From the NCBI RefSeq assembly GCF_026151205.1, contig NC_087084.1, positions 12,923,453 through 12,987,452 of the forward strand: a stretch of 64,000 bases of DNA, written 5' to 3'. Position numbers and translations under genes: made by a program. A model generated the notes under the pieces. It worked only from the letters and a program-made list of their open reading frames with translations. It was not told the DNA's origin and made no database searches. Of this stretch, positions 13,860-25,977 are shown in pieces. The stretch comes from Bolinopsis microptera. Lineage: Eukaryota; Ctenophora; Tentaculata; Lobata; Bolinopsidae. The first letter of the stretch is position 1; every line of letters begins with the position of its first letter.

Positions 13860-14089
13860 CTTATAAACGATGCAACAATAAAGATAAACAGAGCTCCCGA
13901 TATTGTATCCCGACAGCCGTCTGCCAGCTCCGAATCATGTCGTCCTCTTAGTATGGTTTTGTGATCACAACCAAAAAGTAGCCAGCAATGTTGTTACAAT
14001 CAAAGTGCTAATCGCCAGCCATAAACCTAATATTTGCAGGAACTGAGGAATTAATTATCAAATGTAGTGGCCGTAATTTCATAACTTTC

Positions 14090-14207
14090 GGATACGGCCA
14101 TACTCGGTTGAATACACCCCATCTCGTTCGATCTGGGAAGTTAAGCAACTGCAGGCCGGGTTAGTACTTGGATGGGTGACCGCCTGGGAATTCCCGGTGC
14201 CGTATCC
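14090..14207 (+). rRNA. 5S ribosomal RNA, unit 1
   Basis: The 118-nt gene carries the invariant 5S core: GGAAGTTAAGCA followed by GGTTAGTACTTGGATGGG and TGACCGCCTGGGAA, which also form the internal Pol III promoter (A box to C box). The first nine bases GGATACGGC pair perfectly with the last nine GCCGTATCC, giving helix I. A TTTT terminator follows immediately at 14208-14211. It starts 230 bp after the end of the SL gene on the same strand. Confidence 0.96.
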
Positions 14208-14616
14208 TTTTGCAAATGATTTGTTAATTTCCTCATTTTTTGAGAGGGTGACCCTTTTTTGGGCAACATGACCCCTAAAATGGCCCCCCCCCCCCCCCCA
14301 TTTCATCTGAATGACCGGCAAAAGTTGAGAAGAGGTCGGAACAGTGTCAAGAGCACTGTGATGTAGTGTGTGCAGCATCGAGCTGCATCTCCAACACGTC
14401 CAATTACATCCCTTTTAAGGTGGCTAATGGGAAAGCCATTATGGGCAACATGAGATGGTCAGGTGACCACTTTGGCGTTAAATCGTGCTATCTTGTGACC
14501 TCACGTGTCTCATTACTTGCCGCTCTGGAGGGTAGCAAGGAAATATTCTACAGATCCGAGCAAGGAAAGAGCTAGGTTGACATATAAGTAGGCCTGGGAC
14601 CACTCAATGGGCAGTT

Positions 14617-14738
14617 TTAATACTTTCAACACTACTATATAACAAATAATTTGAGGTAAGATTAAGTTCCAATGTGTAACTGGTTCTCTCCGGAGACCAG
14701 ACCTCACATCTTTTGGTAAGCCTTCCACAAGGAGGGCT
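14617..14738 (+). ncRNA. Spliced-leader RNA gene, unit 2
   Basis: Identical to unit 1 across the exon (14617-14655), donor, middle stem, Sm-like site and terminal hairpin. The TATA-like box precedes it at the same distance. It is a full copy with no visible defect. Confidence 0.84.
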
Positions 14739-14969
14739 CTTATAAACGATGCAACAATAAAGATAAACAGAGCTCCCGATATTGTATCCCGACAGCCGTC
14801 TGCCAGCTCCGAATCATGTCGTCCTCTTAGTATGGGTTTTGTGATCACAACCAAAAAGTAGCCAGCAATGTTGTTACAATCAAAGTGCTAATCGCCAGCC
14901 ATAAACCTAATATTTGCAGGAACTGAGGAATTAATTATCAAATGTAGTGGCCGTAATTTCATAACTTTC

Positions 14970-15087
14970 GGATACGGCCATACTCGGTTGAATACACCCC
15001 ATCTCGTTCGATCTGGGAAGTTAAGCAACTGCAGGCCGGGTTAGTACTTGGATGGGTGACCGCCTGGGAATTCCCGGTGCCGTATCC
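14970..15087 (+). rRNA. 5S ribosomal RNA, unit 2
   Basis: Same 118-nt sequence as unit 1, with a perfect helix I (GGATACGGC/GCCGTATCC) and a TTTT terminator directly after it. Confidence 0.96.
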
Positions 15088-15495
15088 TTTTGCAAATGAT
15101 TTGTTAATTTCCTCATTTTTTGAGAGGGTGACCCTTTTTTGGGCAACATGACCCCTAAAATGGCCCCCCCCCCCCCCCATTTCATCTGAATGACCGGCAA
15201 AAGTTGAGAAGAGGTCGGAACAGTGTCAAGAGCACTGTGATGTAGTGTGTGCAGCATCGAGCTGCATCTCCAACACGTCCAATTACATCCCTTTTAAGGT
15301 GGCTAATGGGAAAGCCATTATGGGCAACATGAGATGGTCAGGTGACCACTTTGGCGTTAAATCGTGCTATCTTGTGACCTCACGTGTCTCATTACTTGCC
15401 GCTCTGGAGGGTAGCAAGGAAATATTCTACAGATCCGAGCAAGGAAAGAGCTAGGTTGACATATAAGTAGGCCTGGGACCACTCAATGGGCAGTT

Positions 15496-15616
15496 TTAAT
15501 ACTTTCAACACTACTATATAACAAATAATTTGAGGTAAGATTAAGTTCCAATGTGTAACTGGTTCTCTCCGGAGACCAGACCTCACATCTTTGGTAAGCC
15601 TTCCACAAGGAGGGCT
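15496..15616 (+). ncRNA. Spliced-leader RNA gene, unit 3 (shortened Sm-like site)
   Basis: The exon (15496-15534) and donor are intact, but one T is missing from the Sm-like site, which reads ATCTTTGG instead of ATCTTTTGG. Unit 3 carries a few other changes nearby, for example one fewer A in the downstream spacer. Sm binding could be weakened, so this copy may be less active; that is inference. Confidence 0.75.
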
Positions 15617-15845
15617 CTTATAAACGATGCAACAATAAAGATAAACAGAGCTCCCGATATTGTATCCCGACAGCCGTCTGCCAGCTCCGAATCACGTCGT
15701 CCTCTTAGTATGGTTTTGTGATCACAACCAAAAGTAGCCAGCAATGTTGTTACAATCAAAGTGCTAATCGCCAGCCATAAACCTAATATTTGCAGGAACT
15801 GAGGAATTAATTATCAAATGTAGTGGCCGTAATTTCATAACTTTC

Positions 15846-15963
15846 GGATACGGCCATACTCGGTTGAATACACCCCATCTCGTTCGATCTGGGAAGTTAA
15901 GCAACTGCAGGCCGGGTTAGTACTTGGATGGGTGACCGCCTGGGAATTCCCGGTGCCGTATCC
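15846..15963 (+). rRNA. 5S ribosomal RNA, unit 3
   Basis: 118 nt, identical to the other array copies, with helix I and TTTT terminator present. It is the last 5S gene before the LINE insertion at 16068. Confidence 0.95.
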
Positions 15964-16067
15964 TTTTGCAAATGATTTGTTAATTTCCTCATTTTTTGAG
16001 AGGGTGACCCTTTTTTGGGCAACATGACCCCTAAAATGGCCCCCCCCCCCCCCCCATTTCATCTGAA

Positions 16068-18548
16068 GGATACAAGGATACAACAAGGATACAAAAGTGA
16101 TAATTACTTTATTGAGTACACAATAGTTGTAATTCTGAAATAATTTAAGTTACACAATTCTAATTATTTACAAGTGTGTAGGGATAATTTAGAAATGTTA
16201 TATAATGCTAGTTTTAGAAAAATAGATAAATCGAGTTTGTATGGTTCAATCTTATTTTAAGGTCCTATAGCATTATGCACTTGCCAGTATTTGAGTGGAA
16301 ATCTGGGCTCTTATAATAGGCTGTATAATTTTCGTTCACAGAGAGAATTGAATGGATTGCTCTTGCTGTGGCAGTGAGTGTGGTAGGATCTAGAGTTTTG
16401 TTGGAGAGCAAACCGACTAGGTCAGTAATGTTTAGGGGATGGAAATTGAATTTTTCCCTAACTGAGGAGTAGAGCAAACAGTCAATCAATACGTGACTTT
16501 CGTCCTCAATAGGCTTTAGCCCTTTGCTGAAAAAGCAGTAGGTGCACCAACGTTCTTCTCTTGGTACAAGGGGGGTTTCATATCTGCCCCTTTCGATGTA
16601 GAGGTTGTGGCAGCTGATACGAAACCTTGTCAGACTTTTTCGAACATCCGGTATTTTGATAATTCGTAGGTATGCCTCTGGTTCGAAATCATGTTTAATT
16701 AAGTTATAGAATTCTAGTTTTGGCGAGGAGGCCTTGGCAGCTTTCCAGGTATTCACGAATTCTTCCCTCATGTTATGACTGATTTGGGTGGAGAGCTTAG
16801 ATTTTGAGGAAGATGAGGGGGTGAAGTTGTATTTGGTGAGAAGCTTTGAGATGTTGGTATACCAAGGAAGTCCCAACATGATTTGTTCGTAAAATGCAGC
16901 ACAGAGTAGTTCGTTTTCAGTGTTTTCAAGGCGACTATAGTAATCTATTGCAAGTTTGCAGGCTTCAAAGAATAGAGGGTGGCGCCCGCTTTCGCCCCAG
17001 CAACCTATATTTGATGCTTTTGAATGTACAGACAAAGACCACTTGATAAACTTTAGGTGGAATTTTTCATAGTGGTCTTGTGCAATGTACTTCAAGGTAT
17101 GCTGGGGGTTGGCTTTGTCATCTATTTTTGAAAGGTATCTCATGGTTTTGAGTGGGGCATAAGACTTGACAGCCATAAAGCAGGATTGGTTTTATTAAGG
17201 AGTCAAATAGAATATTAAGGGCACGGTGTGAGAGGGCATCCTTAACTATTTTGCCTTTGAGGCCATAGAGAGCACGGAGAGCCTTGGCCCTCAGCTCAGT
17301 ATTTGCTGCTGTAAACGATCCATTTCTGTGGAATATTATGCCAAGATAGCAGTATTTATCGGTGTGCTGGATGGGCTGACCTCCCAGTGCGAATGTTTCA
17401 TAGGACTGCTTTCGTTTGGGAGGGCTGAATATTACAATCTTAGTTTTCTTAATATTTACTTCAAGGCCCATGGAGTTACAGAAATCAAATAGAATGTTGA
17501 TATTGACTTGCAAGGCCTCGGGACTTAGAGCAAGAAGGACAAGATCGTCAGCCCACAGCAGATGTGATATCAGAACGTCAGCAAGAACTGGATAGTCACC
17601 AACAGATTTCAGGAGAGATGAAAAGTCATTAATGTAGATTTTAAAGAGGTCTGGTGATAGGGGGTGTCCTTGCTCCGTTCCTTTGCCAATTTCAATTTTA
17701 GGCGACAAGAGTTTGGAAATTTTTATATGGGCAATAGAGTTTTGTACATATCACTTAGGCAGTTGAAGAAGTTACCGGTTATTCCAAGGCATGTAATTTT
17801 GTGCAGAAGGAGGTCCATACATACAGTGTCAAAGGCCTTTCTTAGATCAACAAAGCATGCATAAAGACGAGCCTTTTTAGCTTTTGTGTATTTGTCAATT
17901 ACTGTCTTGAGGGTGAAAACGTGATCGTTAGTTTGGGCACCTTTCGAAAATCCAAGCTGTTCTTTTGGGTCAGGACAGTAGAGCTTTTTGAAGTGTAACA
18001 GACGTTCAAGTAAGATGCTAGAGAACAGCTTACCCATACAACTGCCAACTGCTATTGCTCTGTAATTGTCTGGGCTGAAGGGGTTGCCTGATTTATAGAT
18101 AGGAGTGATAATACTGGTATGCCATGGATAGTAGCCTGAGACCAGAGAGTGGTTGAATGTTTTGAGGATGACTTGGAAACAAAGCGGAGTTAGGCTCTGA
18201 AGCATCTCGTTTGAGATCAAGTCATTTGAGCAACTTTTACCCTTTTTGAGCTTTTTGATTGCGGAAGTAAGTTCAGAATCAGATATGGGCTTGTTTAGGA
18301 TGTCCAGATCTGGTGGTTCAGGGTAATGTCTGTGATTGTGGTGAGTGAGATCTGGTTCCTGGTCTGGTTTATTATAGAGGGAAGCAAAGAAATCATGAAA
18401 GCTAGCCAGATCGAATTTGTCTAGTAGGGGACTAGTGTCATGTTCTTGTTTTAGCCTTTTAAATTTTTTCCAGTCAAGAATATGACCCTCTTCAATAGCT
18501 TCATTTAGCTTCCTAAGAAAGGATAATTTCTTACTGTTCTGTTCTTAT
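16068..18548 (-). mobile_element. 5'-truncated non-LTR retrotransposon in the SL–5S array
   Basis: The insert splits the repeat sequence CATCTGAATGACC and is flanked by a TGAA target duplication (16064-16067 and 18549-18552). Read on the minus strand it starts abruptly inside coding sequence, so it is 5'-truncated. It ends in tandem copies of TTGTATCC (16068-16092 on the plus strand) rather than poly(A). Such short tandem 3' tails are known for several LINE clades. The clade is not certain: the reverse transcriptase is clearly different from the CR1-like elements elsewhere in the window. Confidence 0.88.
16265..18548 (-). pseudogene. Broken LINE reverse transcriptase ORF
   Basis: The reading frame is open from the truncation point at 18548 and begins with a connector region (KLNEAIEEGHILDWKKFKRL). 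The RT core follows: PDNYRAIAVGSCMGKLFSSI, the catalytic-Asp block FVDLRKAFDTV, then TEQGHPLSPDLFKIYINDF and the active-site WADD of LLWADDLVLL. A first single-base frameshift lies near 17720-17725, just after the stop following the ..DMYKTLLPI segment. A second lies near 17165-17180, after KPILLYGCQV. The remaining C-terminal part holds RFRISCHNLYIERGRYETP and a Cys/His cluster (WCTYC ... DESHVLIDC), as in the C-terminal zinc knuckle of several LINE clades. With two frameshifts it cannot make an active polymerase. No endonuclease is left. Confidence 0.88.
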
Positions 18549-18857
18549 TGAATGACCGGCAAAAGTTGAGAAGAGGTCGGAACAGTGTCAAGAGCACTGT
18601 GATGTAGTGTGTGCAGCATCGAGCTGCATCTCCAACACGTCCAATTACATCCCTTTTAAGGTGGCTAATGGGAAAGCCATTATGGGCAACATGAGATGGT
18701 CAGGTGACCACTTTGGCGTTAAATCGTGCTATCTTGTGACCTCACGTGTCTCATTACTTGCCGCTCTGGAGGGTAGCAAGGAAATATTCTACAGATCCGA
18801 GCAAGGAAAGAGCTAGGTTGACATATAAGTAGGCCTGGGACCACTCAATGGGCAGTT

Positions 18858-18979
18858 TTAATACTTTCAACACTACTATATAACAAATAATTTGAGGTAA
18901 GATTAAGTTCCAATGTGTAACTGGTTCTCTCCGGAGACCAGACCTCACATCTTTTGGTAAGCCTTCCACAAGGAGGGCT
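18858..18979 (+). ncRNA. Spliced-leader RNA gene, unit 4
   Basis: Exon 18858-18896, followed by donor GTAAG, middle stem, Sm-like site ATCTTTTGG and the 3' hairpin, all as in unit 1. Its unit resumes at 18549, directly after the LINE insertion. Confidence 0.84.
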
Positions 18980-19209
18980 CTTATAAACGATGCAACAATA
19001 AAGATAAACAGAGCTCCCGATATTGTATCCCGACAGCCGTCTGCCAGCTCCGAATCATGTCGTCCTCTTAGTATGGTTTTGTGATCACAACCAAAAAGTA
19101 GCCAGCAATGTTGTTACAATCAAAGTGCTAATCGCCAGCCATAAACCTAATATTTGCAGGAACTGAGGAATTAATTATCAAATGTAGTGGCCGTAATTTC
19201 ATAACTTTC

Positions 19210-19327
19210 GGATACGGCCATACTCGGTTGAATACACCCCATCTCGTTCGATCTGGGAAGTTAAGCAACTGCAGGCCGGGTTAGTACTTGGATGGGTGAC
19301 CGCCTGGGAATTCCCGGTGCCGTATCC
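19210..19327 (+). rRNA. 5S ribosomal RNA, unit 4
   Basis: 118 nt, same sequence as units 1-3, helix I perfect, TTTT terminator next to the 3' end. Confidence 0.96.
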
Positions 19328-19741
19328 TTTTGCAAATGATTTGTTAATTTCCTCATTTTTTGAGAGGGTGACCCTTTTTTGGGCAACATGACCCCTAAAA
19401 TGGCCCCCCCCCCCCCCCCCCCCCATTTCATCTGAATGACCGGCAAAAGTTGAGAAGTGGTCGGAACAGTGTCAAGAGCACTGTGATGTAGTGTGTGCAG
19501 CATCGAGCTGCATCTCCAACACGTCCAATTACATCCCTTTTAAGGTGGCTAATGGGAAAGCCATTATGGGCAACATGAGATGGTCAGGTGACCACTTTGG
19601 CGTTAAATCGTGCTATCTTGTGACCTCACGTGTCTCATTACTTGCCGCTCTGGAGGGTAGCAAGGAAATATTCTACAGATCCGAGCAAGGAAAGAGCTAG
19701 GTTGACATATAAGTAGGCCTGGGACCACTCAATGGGCAGTT

Positions 19742-19863
19742 TTAATACTTTCAACACTACTATATAACAAATAATTTGAGGTAAGATTAAGTTCCAATGT
19801 GTAACTGGTTCTCTCCGGAGACCAGACCTCACATCTTTTGGTAAGCCTTCCACAAGGAGGGCT
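19742..19863 (+). ncRNA. Spliced-leader RNA gene, unit 5
   Basis: Exon 19742-19780 and all downstream SL RNA elements are intact. After the gene this unit lacks a few bases around the CCGACAGCCAGCTCC stretch compared with unit 4, a difference outside the RNA. Confidence 0.84.
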
Positions 19864-20086
19864 CTTATAAACGATGCAACAATAAAGATAAACAGAGCTC
19901 CCGATATTGTATCCCGACAGCCAGCTCCGAGTCATGTCGTCCTCTTAGTATGGTTTTGTGATCACAACCAAAAAGTAGCCAGCAATGTTGTTACAATCAA
20001 AGTGCTAATCGCCAGCCATAAACCTAATATTTGCAGGAACTGAGGAATTAATTATCAAATGTAGTGGCCGTAATTTCATAACTTTC

Positions 20087-20204
20087 GGATACGGCCATAC
20101 TCGGTTGAATACACCCCATCTCGTTCGATCTGGGAAGTTAAGCAACTGCAGGCCGGGTTAGTACTTGGATGGGTGACCGCCTGGGAATTCCCGGTGCCGT
20201 ATCC
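20087..20204 (+). rRNA. 5S ribosomal RNA, unit 5
   Basis: 118 nt, same sequence and terminator as the other internal copies. The C tract that follows (from 20281) is among the longest in the array, about 24 C. Confidence 0.96.
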
Positions 20205-20621
20205 TTTTGCAAATGATTTGTTAATTTCCTCATTTTTTGAGAGGGTGACCCTTTTTTGGGCAACATGACCCCTAAAATGGCCCCCCCCCCCCCCCCCCCC
20301 CCCCATTTCATCTGAATGACCGGCAAAAGTTGAGAAGAGGTCGGAACAGTGTCAAGAGCACTGTGATGTAGTGTGTGCAGCATCGAGCTGCATCTCCAAC
20401 ACGTCCAATTACATCCCTTTTAAGGTGGCTAATGGGAAAGCCATTATGGGCAACATGAGATGGTCAGGTGACCACTTTGGCGTTAAATCGTGCTATCTTG
20501 TGACCTCACGTGTCTCATTACTTGCCGCTCTGGAGGGTAGCAAGGAAATATTCTACAGATCCGAGCAAGGAAAGAGCTAGGTTGACATATAAGTAGGCCT
20601 GGGACCACTCAATGGGCAGTT

Positions 20622-20743
20622 TTAATACTTTCAACACTACTATATAACAAATAATTTGAGGTAAGATTAAGTTCCAATGTGTAACTGGTTCTCTCCGGAG
20701 ACCAGACCTCACATCTTTTGGTAAGCCTTCCACAAGGAGGGCT
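20622..20743 (+). ncRNA. Spliced-leader RNA gene, unit 6
   Basis: Exon 20622-20660, donor, middle stem, Sm-like site and 3' hairpin identical to unit 1. Confidence 0.84.
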
Positions 20744-20973
20744 CTTATAAACGATGCAACAATAAAGATAAACAGAGCTCCCGATATTGTATCCCGACAG
20801 CCGTCTGCCAGCTCCGAATCATGTCGTCCTCTTAGTATGGTTTTGTGATCACAACCAAAAAGTAGCCAGCAATGTTGTTACAATCAAAGTGCTAATCGCC
20901 AGCCATAAACCTAATATTTGCAGGAACTGAGGAATTAATTATCAAATGTAGTGGCCGTAATTTCATAACTTTC

Positions 20974-21091
20974 GGATACGGCCATACTCGGTTGAATACA
21001 CCCCATCTCGTTCGATCTGGGAAGTTAAGCAACTGCAGGCCGGGTTAGTACTTGGATGGGTGACCGCCTGGGAATTCCCGGTGCCGTATCC
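20974..21091 (+). rRNA. 5S ribosomal RNA, unit 6
   Basis: 118 nt, same sequence as the other internal copies, with intact helix I and a TTTT terminator. Confidence 0.96.
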
Positions 21092-21505
21092 TTTTGCAAA
21101 TGATTTGTTAATTTCCTCATTTTTTGAGAGGGTGACCCTTTTTTGGGCAACATGACCCCTAAAATGGCCCCCCCCCCCCCCCCCCCCCATTTCATCTGAA
21201 TGACCGGCAAAAGTTGAGAAGAGGTCGGAACAGTGTCAAGAGCACTGTGATGTAGTGTGTGCAGCATCGAGCTGCATCTCCAACACGTCCAATTACATCC
21301 CTTTTAAGGTGGCTAATGGGAAAGCCATTATGGGCAACATGAGATGGTCAGGTGACCACTTTGGCGTTAAATCGTGCTATCTTGTGACCTCACGTGTCTC
21401 ATTACTTGCCGCTCTGGAGGGTAGCAAGGAAATATTCTACAGATCCGAGCAAGGAAAGAGCTAGGTTGACATATAAGTAGGCCTGGGACCACTCAATGGG
21501 CAGTT

Positions 21506-21627
21506 TTAATACTTTCAACACTACTATATAACAAATAATTTGAGGTAAGATTAAGTTCCAATGTGTAACTGGTTCTCTCCGGAGACCAGACCTCACATCT
21601 TTTGGTAAGCCTTCCACAAGGAGGGCT
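21506..21627 (+). ncRNA. Spliced-leader RNA gene, unit 7 (separated from its 5S by an LTR element)
   Basis: Exon 21506-21544 with all SL RNA elements intact. Its partner 5S gene now lies 6.9 kb downstream at 28491 because an LTR retrotransposon has inserted into the spacer between them. The gene itself is not damaged. Confidence 0.84.
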
Positions 21628-21824
21628 CTTATAAACGATGCAACAATAAAGATAAACAGAGCTCCCGATATTGTATCCCGACAGCCAGCTCCGAGTCATG
21701 TCGTCCTCTTAGTATGGTTTTGTGATCACAACCAAAAAGTAGCCAGCAATGTTGTTACAATCAAGGTGCTAATCGCCAGCCATAAACCTAATATTTGCAG
21801 GAACTGAGGAATTAATTATCAAGT

Positions 21825-21953
21825 TGTTATATATGGTAATTTATTATGTATTATTATGTAACTTATTTACTAATGTATATATTCCTTAGTCTCCTATGAC
21901 CATAGTTGGTACAAGAATCAGTGGGTTTCATTTGTCAGATACAGTATATAAAA
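21825..21953 (+). repeat. 5' LTR, 129 bp
   Basis: Begins TGTTATATATGG and ends CAGTATATAAAA; identical over its length to the 3' LTR. It is very short for a gypsy-type LTR. The end does not show the common CA dinucleotide unless the border is moved two bases into the flank, so the 3' limit is uncertain by a few bases. Confidence 0.9.
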
Positions 21954-21954
21954 A

Positions 21955-21972
21955 TGGCGACGAGCTATAAAC
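21955..21972 (+). promoter_or_regulatory. Putative primer-binding site
   Basis: TGGCGACGAGC starts one base after the 5' LTR, the position where a tRNA 3' end primes minus-strand synthesis. TGG matches the complement of the universal CCA end. Which tRNA is used cannot be decided here. Confidence 0.6.
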
Positions 21973-24900
21973 GGACTTACAACGGCGGATCAGATTTTGA
22001 TGAGTTTAGTGAACAATTCGAGTTATGGGTGAGCCTCAGAGAAGACTATATCGAGGAGTTACCGGTAAGAGAGAATTTTGCAAATGACGAATCGTTCAAT
22101 ACTCAAACAGGGTTGTATAATGCATGTGAACTGAAGAAACGCAAACAGTTTTTGACAGCGTTGGAGCCATCAGTCTATGCCGATATGAAAAACGTTGTGT
22201 ATCCACGTCAGTTAGTGCAAATTCCCTACACAGAACTGAAACAGTTAGTGAGAGATCATTTCTGTCCAAAGCCAACAGTGCCAACCGAACGTTTTACATT
22301 CAGTCGTATGAAGCAAGGAAACAATGAATCAGTGCAAGCTTATGTTTCAAGATTAAAATCTTGTGCGCAACGGAGTAACTTCACTGGTAATGTGTTCAAC
22401 ACAAGATGTCTTGAACAGTTTATTTCTGGATTGTTTTGCGATGATTTTCGGGACATGTTGTTAGCTGAGGACTGGGAAACGCTCACTTTTATTACTGCTG
22501 TAGAGAAAATTGTTACTAAAGAGCGTTCAAAGAGGGAGACTCAGATTGTTGGTAAGGATGCGGTGACGCCGTCTACGTCCGGTGCAGCTGGTGTGAATCG
22601 CGTTAACAAGTGGAGGAAACCAGCAGGGGACTATTCTGGCAAGCAGCAAGGTAAAGGTAAGAAGCCTGGTAAACCTAAGTCAAATATAATTTGCAACAAG
22701 TGCAAATTGCCGGGACACATATTTAAAGATTGCAAAACGAGATGTTTTAAATGCAAAAGCATGGGACACATTAAGAAGAATTGTGTAAATCATGTGCAAC
22801 AAGTTGATCATGTAGATACTGATTTTGATAACGATAGTAATATTGCAAATTGGGAACCTAATTCAATTCATATAGTTGATTCTATTAACCGAGTTGATTC
22901 TAATCCGAAACCTAGAGTTTCTGTTAAGTTAGATTTAGGTGATGTTCGTAAGTCTGTCAATGTATCTATGGAGTTTGACACAGGTTCCAGTGTTGCTTTG
23001 TGTTCGGAACGTTGGTTTGTACAGTCAAGTTTGTCTTGTGTGTTGTCTCCGCATCATCAGCTTCTTAAAGTAGCTAACGGTCAGTCCGAGGAAGCTAAGG
23101 GAAAGGCTACTGTTAATGTGACATTCAAAGGAAAGAGAATCCCTGGTTTAGACTTAGTGATTGTCAAAGGGAACTTTCCGGCTTTGTTTGGATGGAACTG
23201 GATAACAGCATTCCTGGGTAAGAGTTGGTTGAAAGAGATACTGGAAAGATTCAACGCTGAGGGTAAGAGTAGTTTGTGTCAGTATGTTGTGCGAGAGGTT
23301 GAGTCAGTTGGTCTAGACCGTGAGTCCGTGTTGCAGGATCGTGTGTCTGTTGAGTGTGGCAGTGAGGTGTCACATGGTGAGACCATGGACGAGTCAGTCA
23401 GTTTGGACCGTAAGTCTGTGTTGATGTCGCAGGAACGTGTGTCCGTAAAGTGTGACAGTGTTTTGTCGCATGGTGAGACTGAGCAGCCTGATGTGTTGTG
23501 CAGTGTGAGCGAGAAGTCTGTTGTTCGTGTTAAAGACCCTAGCGAGGATGCTAAGGGAGTCAAAGACTTTGGTAGGAATACCAAGGGAGATCAGAGACTC
23601 GATGTAAGACTCATCGAGGATAAAGAAAGAAGAACAAAGACAAAGAATCAACCTGCAGCTACAGTTCTATTCAGAACTCTGGACCAGTTGAAACAGAGTG
23701 AAGTGTTCACTAGTGGTCTGGGACTTGTAGAAGGATTCAAAGCTCAACTGAGGATCAAAGACGACGCTACACCTATATCGTTGAAAGCTCGGATGTTACC
23801 GTTTGCTATAAAAGACAAGGTGAAAGAAGAACTCCAAAGAATGGTAGAAGACGGAATCTTAAAGAGTGTGGAAAGTTCTGAATGGGCAACGCCCATTGTT
23901 GTGGTTACCACAAAGCAAAAGATAAGGATCTGTGGTGATTACAAGTCAACAGTTAACAAGTGTCTCGCAGTGAAGCAGTATCCTATTCCTTCGTTAGAGG
24001 AATGTCTTCATGCAGTCAGAGGAGGTGTTGTGTTTACCGTGGTGGATATAGCCAAAGCGTACAACAATCTCGAGCTGAGGGAAGCAGATAAGACATTGAC
24101 GACGTTAAACACACCTTTTGGACTCTACCGGTGGAATCGTTTACCTTATGGCGTATCAAGCTCGGGTGCTATTTTTCAGGAAGTAGTGGATGAAGCTCTC
24201 AAGGGAATACCGATGACTGCATGTCGGATTGATGACATCATCGTGTCTGGGAGAACAAAGCAGGAACACCTGGAAAACTTGAACCGTGTGATACAAATCT
24301 TGGAGAAGAAAGGGTTTAAATGCAACCGTGAGAAGAGCCAGTTCGAGAAAGAACAAGTTGTTTACTTGGGTCACGTTATATCGAAGGACGGTATTAGAAC
24401 TGTGCAGAGTAAGGTGAAAGACTTACAAGCATCTAAAGTTCCAACGAACACGGAGGAGCTAGTCAGTTTTCTTGGAGCAGTTAACTATTATCGACGATTT
24501 CTACCAGATCTATCAACAGTAGTTGCACCACTAGATAGATTGAGGAGCAAAGATGTGTCTTGGAAGTGGACAAAGACGGAACAGAAGTCTTTTGACAAGT
24601 TGATTGAGATGCTAGGATCAGATCGAGTTTTGACTTATTATCAGCCGGAGTTGGAGCTAAAACTCGACACAGACGCATCTAGTGTTGGATTGGGCGCAGT
24701 GCTGAGCCATGTACTACCTTCAGGGGAGGAACGTCCAATAGAGTATGCTTCTAGGACTCTATCGTCAGCAGAGCGAAATTATGCTCAAATTGATAGAGAA
24801 GCGTTAGCGATTGTATGGGGGATCAAGAAGTTCAACATATACTTGTATGGACGGAAGTTTAAGCTGATCACCGACCACAGACCGCTCACTTATATCTTTG

Positions 24901-25977
24901 GAAAGAACAGACTTCCGCAGATGGCTTCAAGTAGAGTAAACCGATGGTCATTATTCCTATCAGAATATGATTATACAATTGAGTACCGGTCAACAAAGCA
25001 ACATGCAAACTGTGATTTCTTATCCAGATTACCGTGCAGTAAATCTGTGAAAACTTCAGAAGTTCAAGATGATCTAGCTGAGATATTTGCTGTTACTCTG
25101 GAGGATGCTTACATTGACGCAGAGCTGATTGCGAGGGAAACTAGAAAAGACCTTGTTTTGAGTAAGGTATTTGGTTACATTCATGAGGGATGGCCAAGTA
25201 ACTTGAAAGCAGAGGGGGATATGCAAGCATTCTGGAACAGAAGAGATGAGTTAGCATTGGAACTTAACTGTATTACCTGGGGAACGAGAGTGGTGATACC
25301 TGCACAGTTAAGAGGTCATGTCATGAAGATCTTACACAGCACGCACATTGGAATGTGTGGTATGAAATCGATAGCTAGAAGCTATGTGTATTGGCCGAGA
25401 ATAGACGCGGATATTGAAAACACATGTAAAACATGTGATAGTTGTGGAAAGTATGGTAACTCAAAACCTAGAGTCGCTGATCATCCCTGGAATCAACCAA
25501 CCGGACCATGGCAGCGGGTTCATGTGGATTATGCAGGACCGTTCATGAACAGCATGTGGTTAGTATTGCAAGATGCTTACAGCAAATGGCCGGAAGTTAT
25601 CAGGATGAACAGTTCAACAGCTCATGCTACCGTGAAAGCGTTACATACGATATTTTCTAGAACAGGATATCCTTGTGTACTGGTTTCTGACAATGGAACA
25701 CATTTCAAGAACCAGGAAATGAGCGAGTTTACCGAGAAACACAGGATCAAACATCTGTTTATTCCAATCTACAGCCCTAAGACAAACGGGATTGTTGAAA
25801 GGTTTAACGGAACATTCAAGAAAGCGCTGAAAAAGATGCGGGAAACTAATAGGGATTTGGACGAATGTTTAGCAGAGTTTCTAATCTCCTACAGGAACTG
25901 CCCTCATACGGTGACAAATACCCCACCCGCAGTTCTAATGTACGGTAGAACATTACGTTCTAACCTGCACGCATTAA

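Noticed and set aside
13490-21464. Plus-strand frame of 69 codons (CAASSCISNTSNYIPFKVAN..) in each composite unit, and minus-strand frames over the SL gene
   Set aside because: They lie across the satellite part, the SL promoter region and the SL RNA gene. There is no family resemblance and conservation is explained by array homogenisation.
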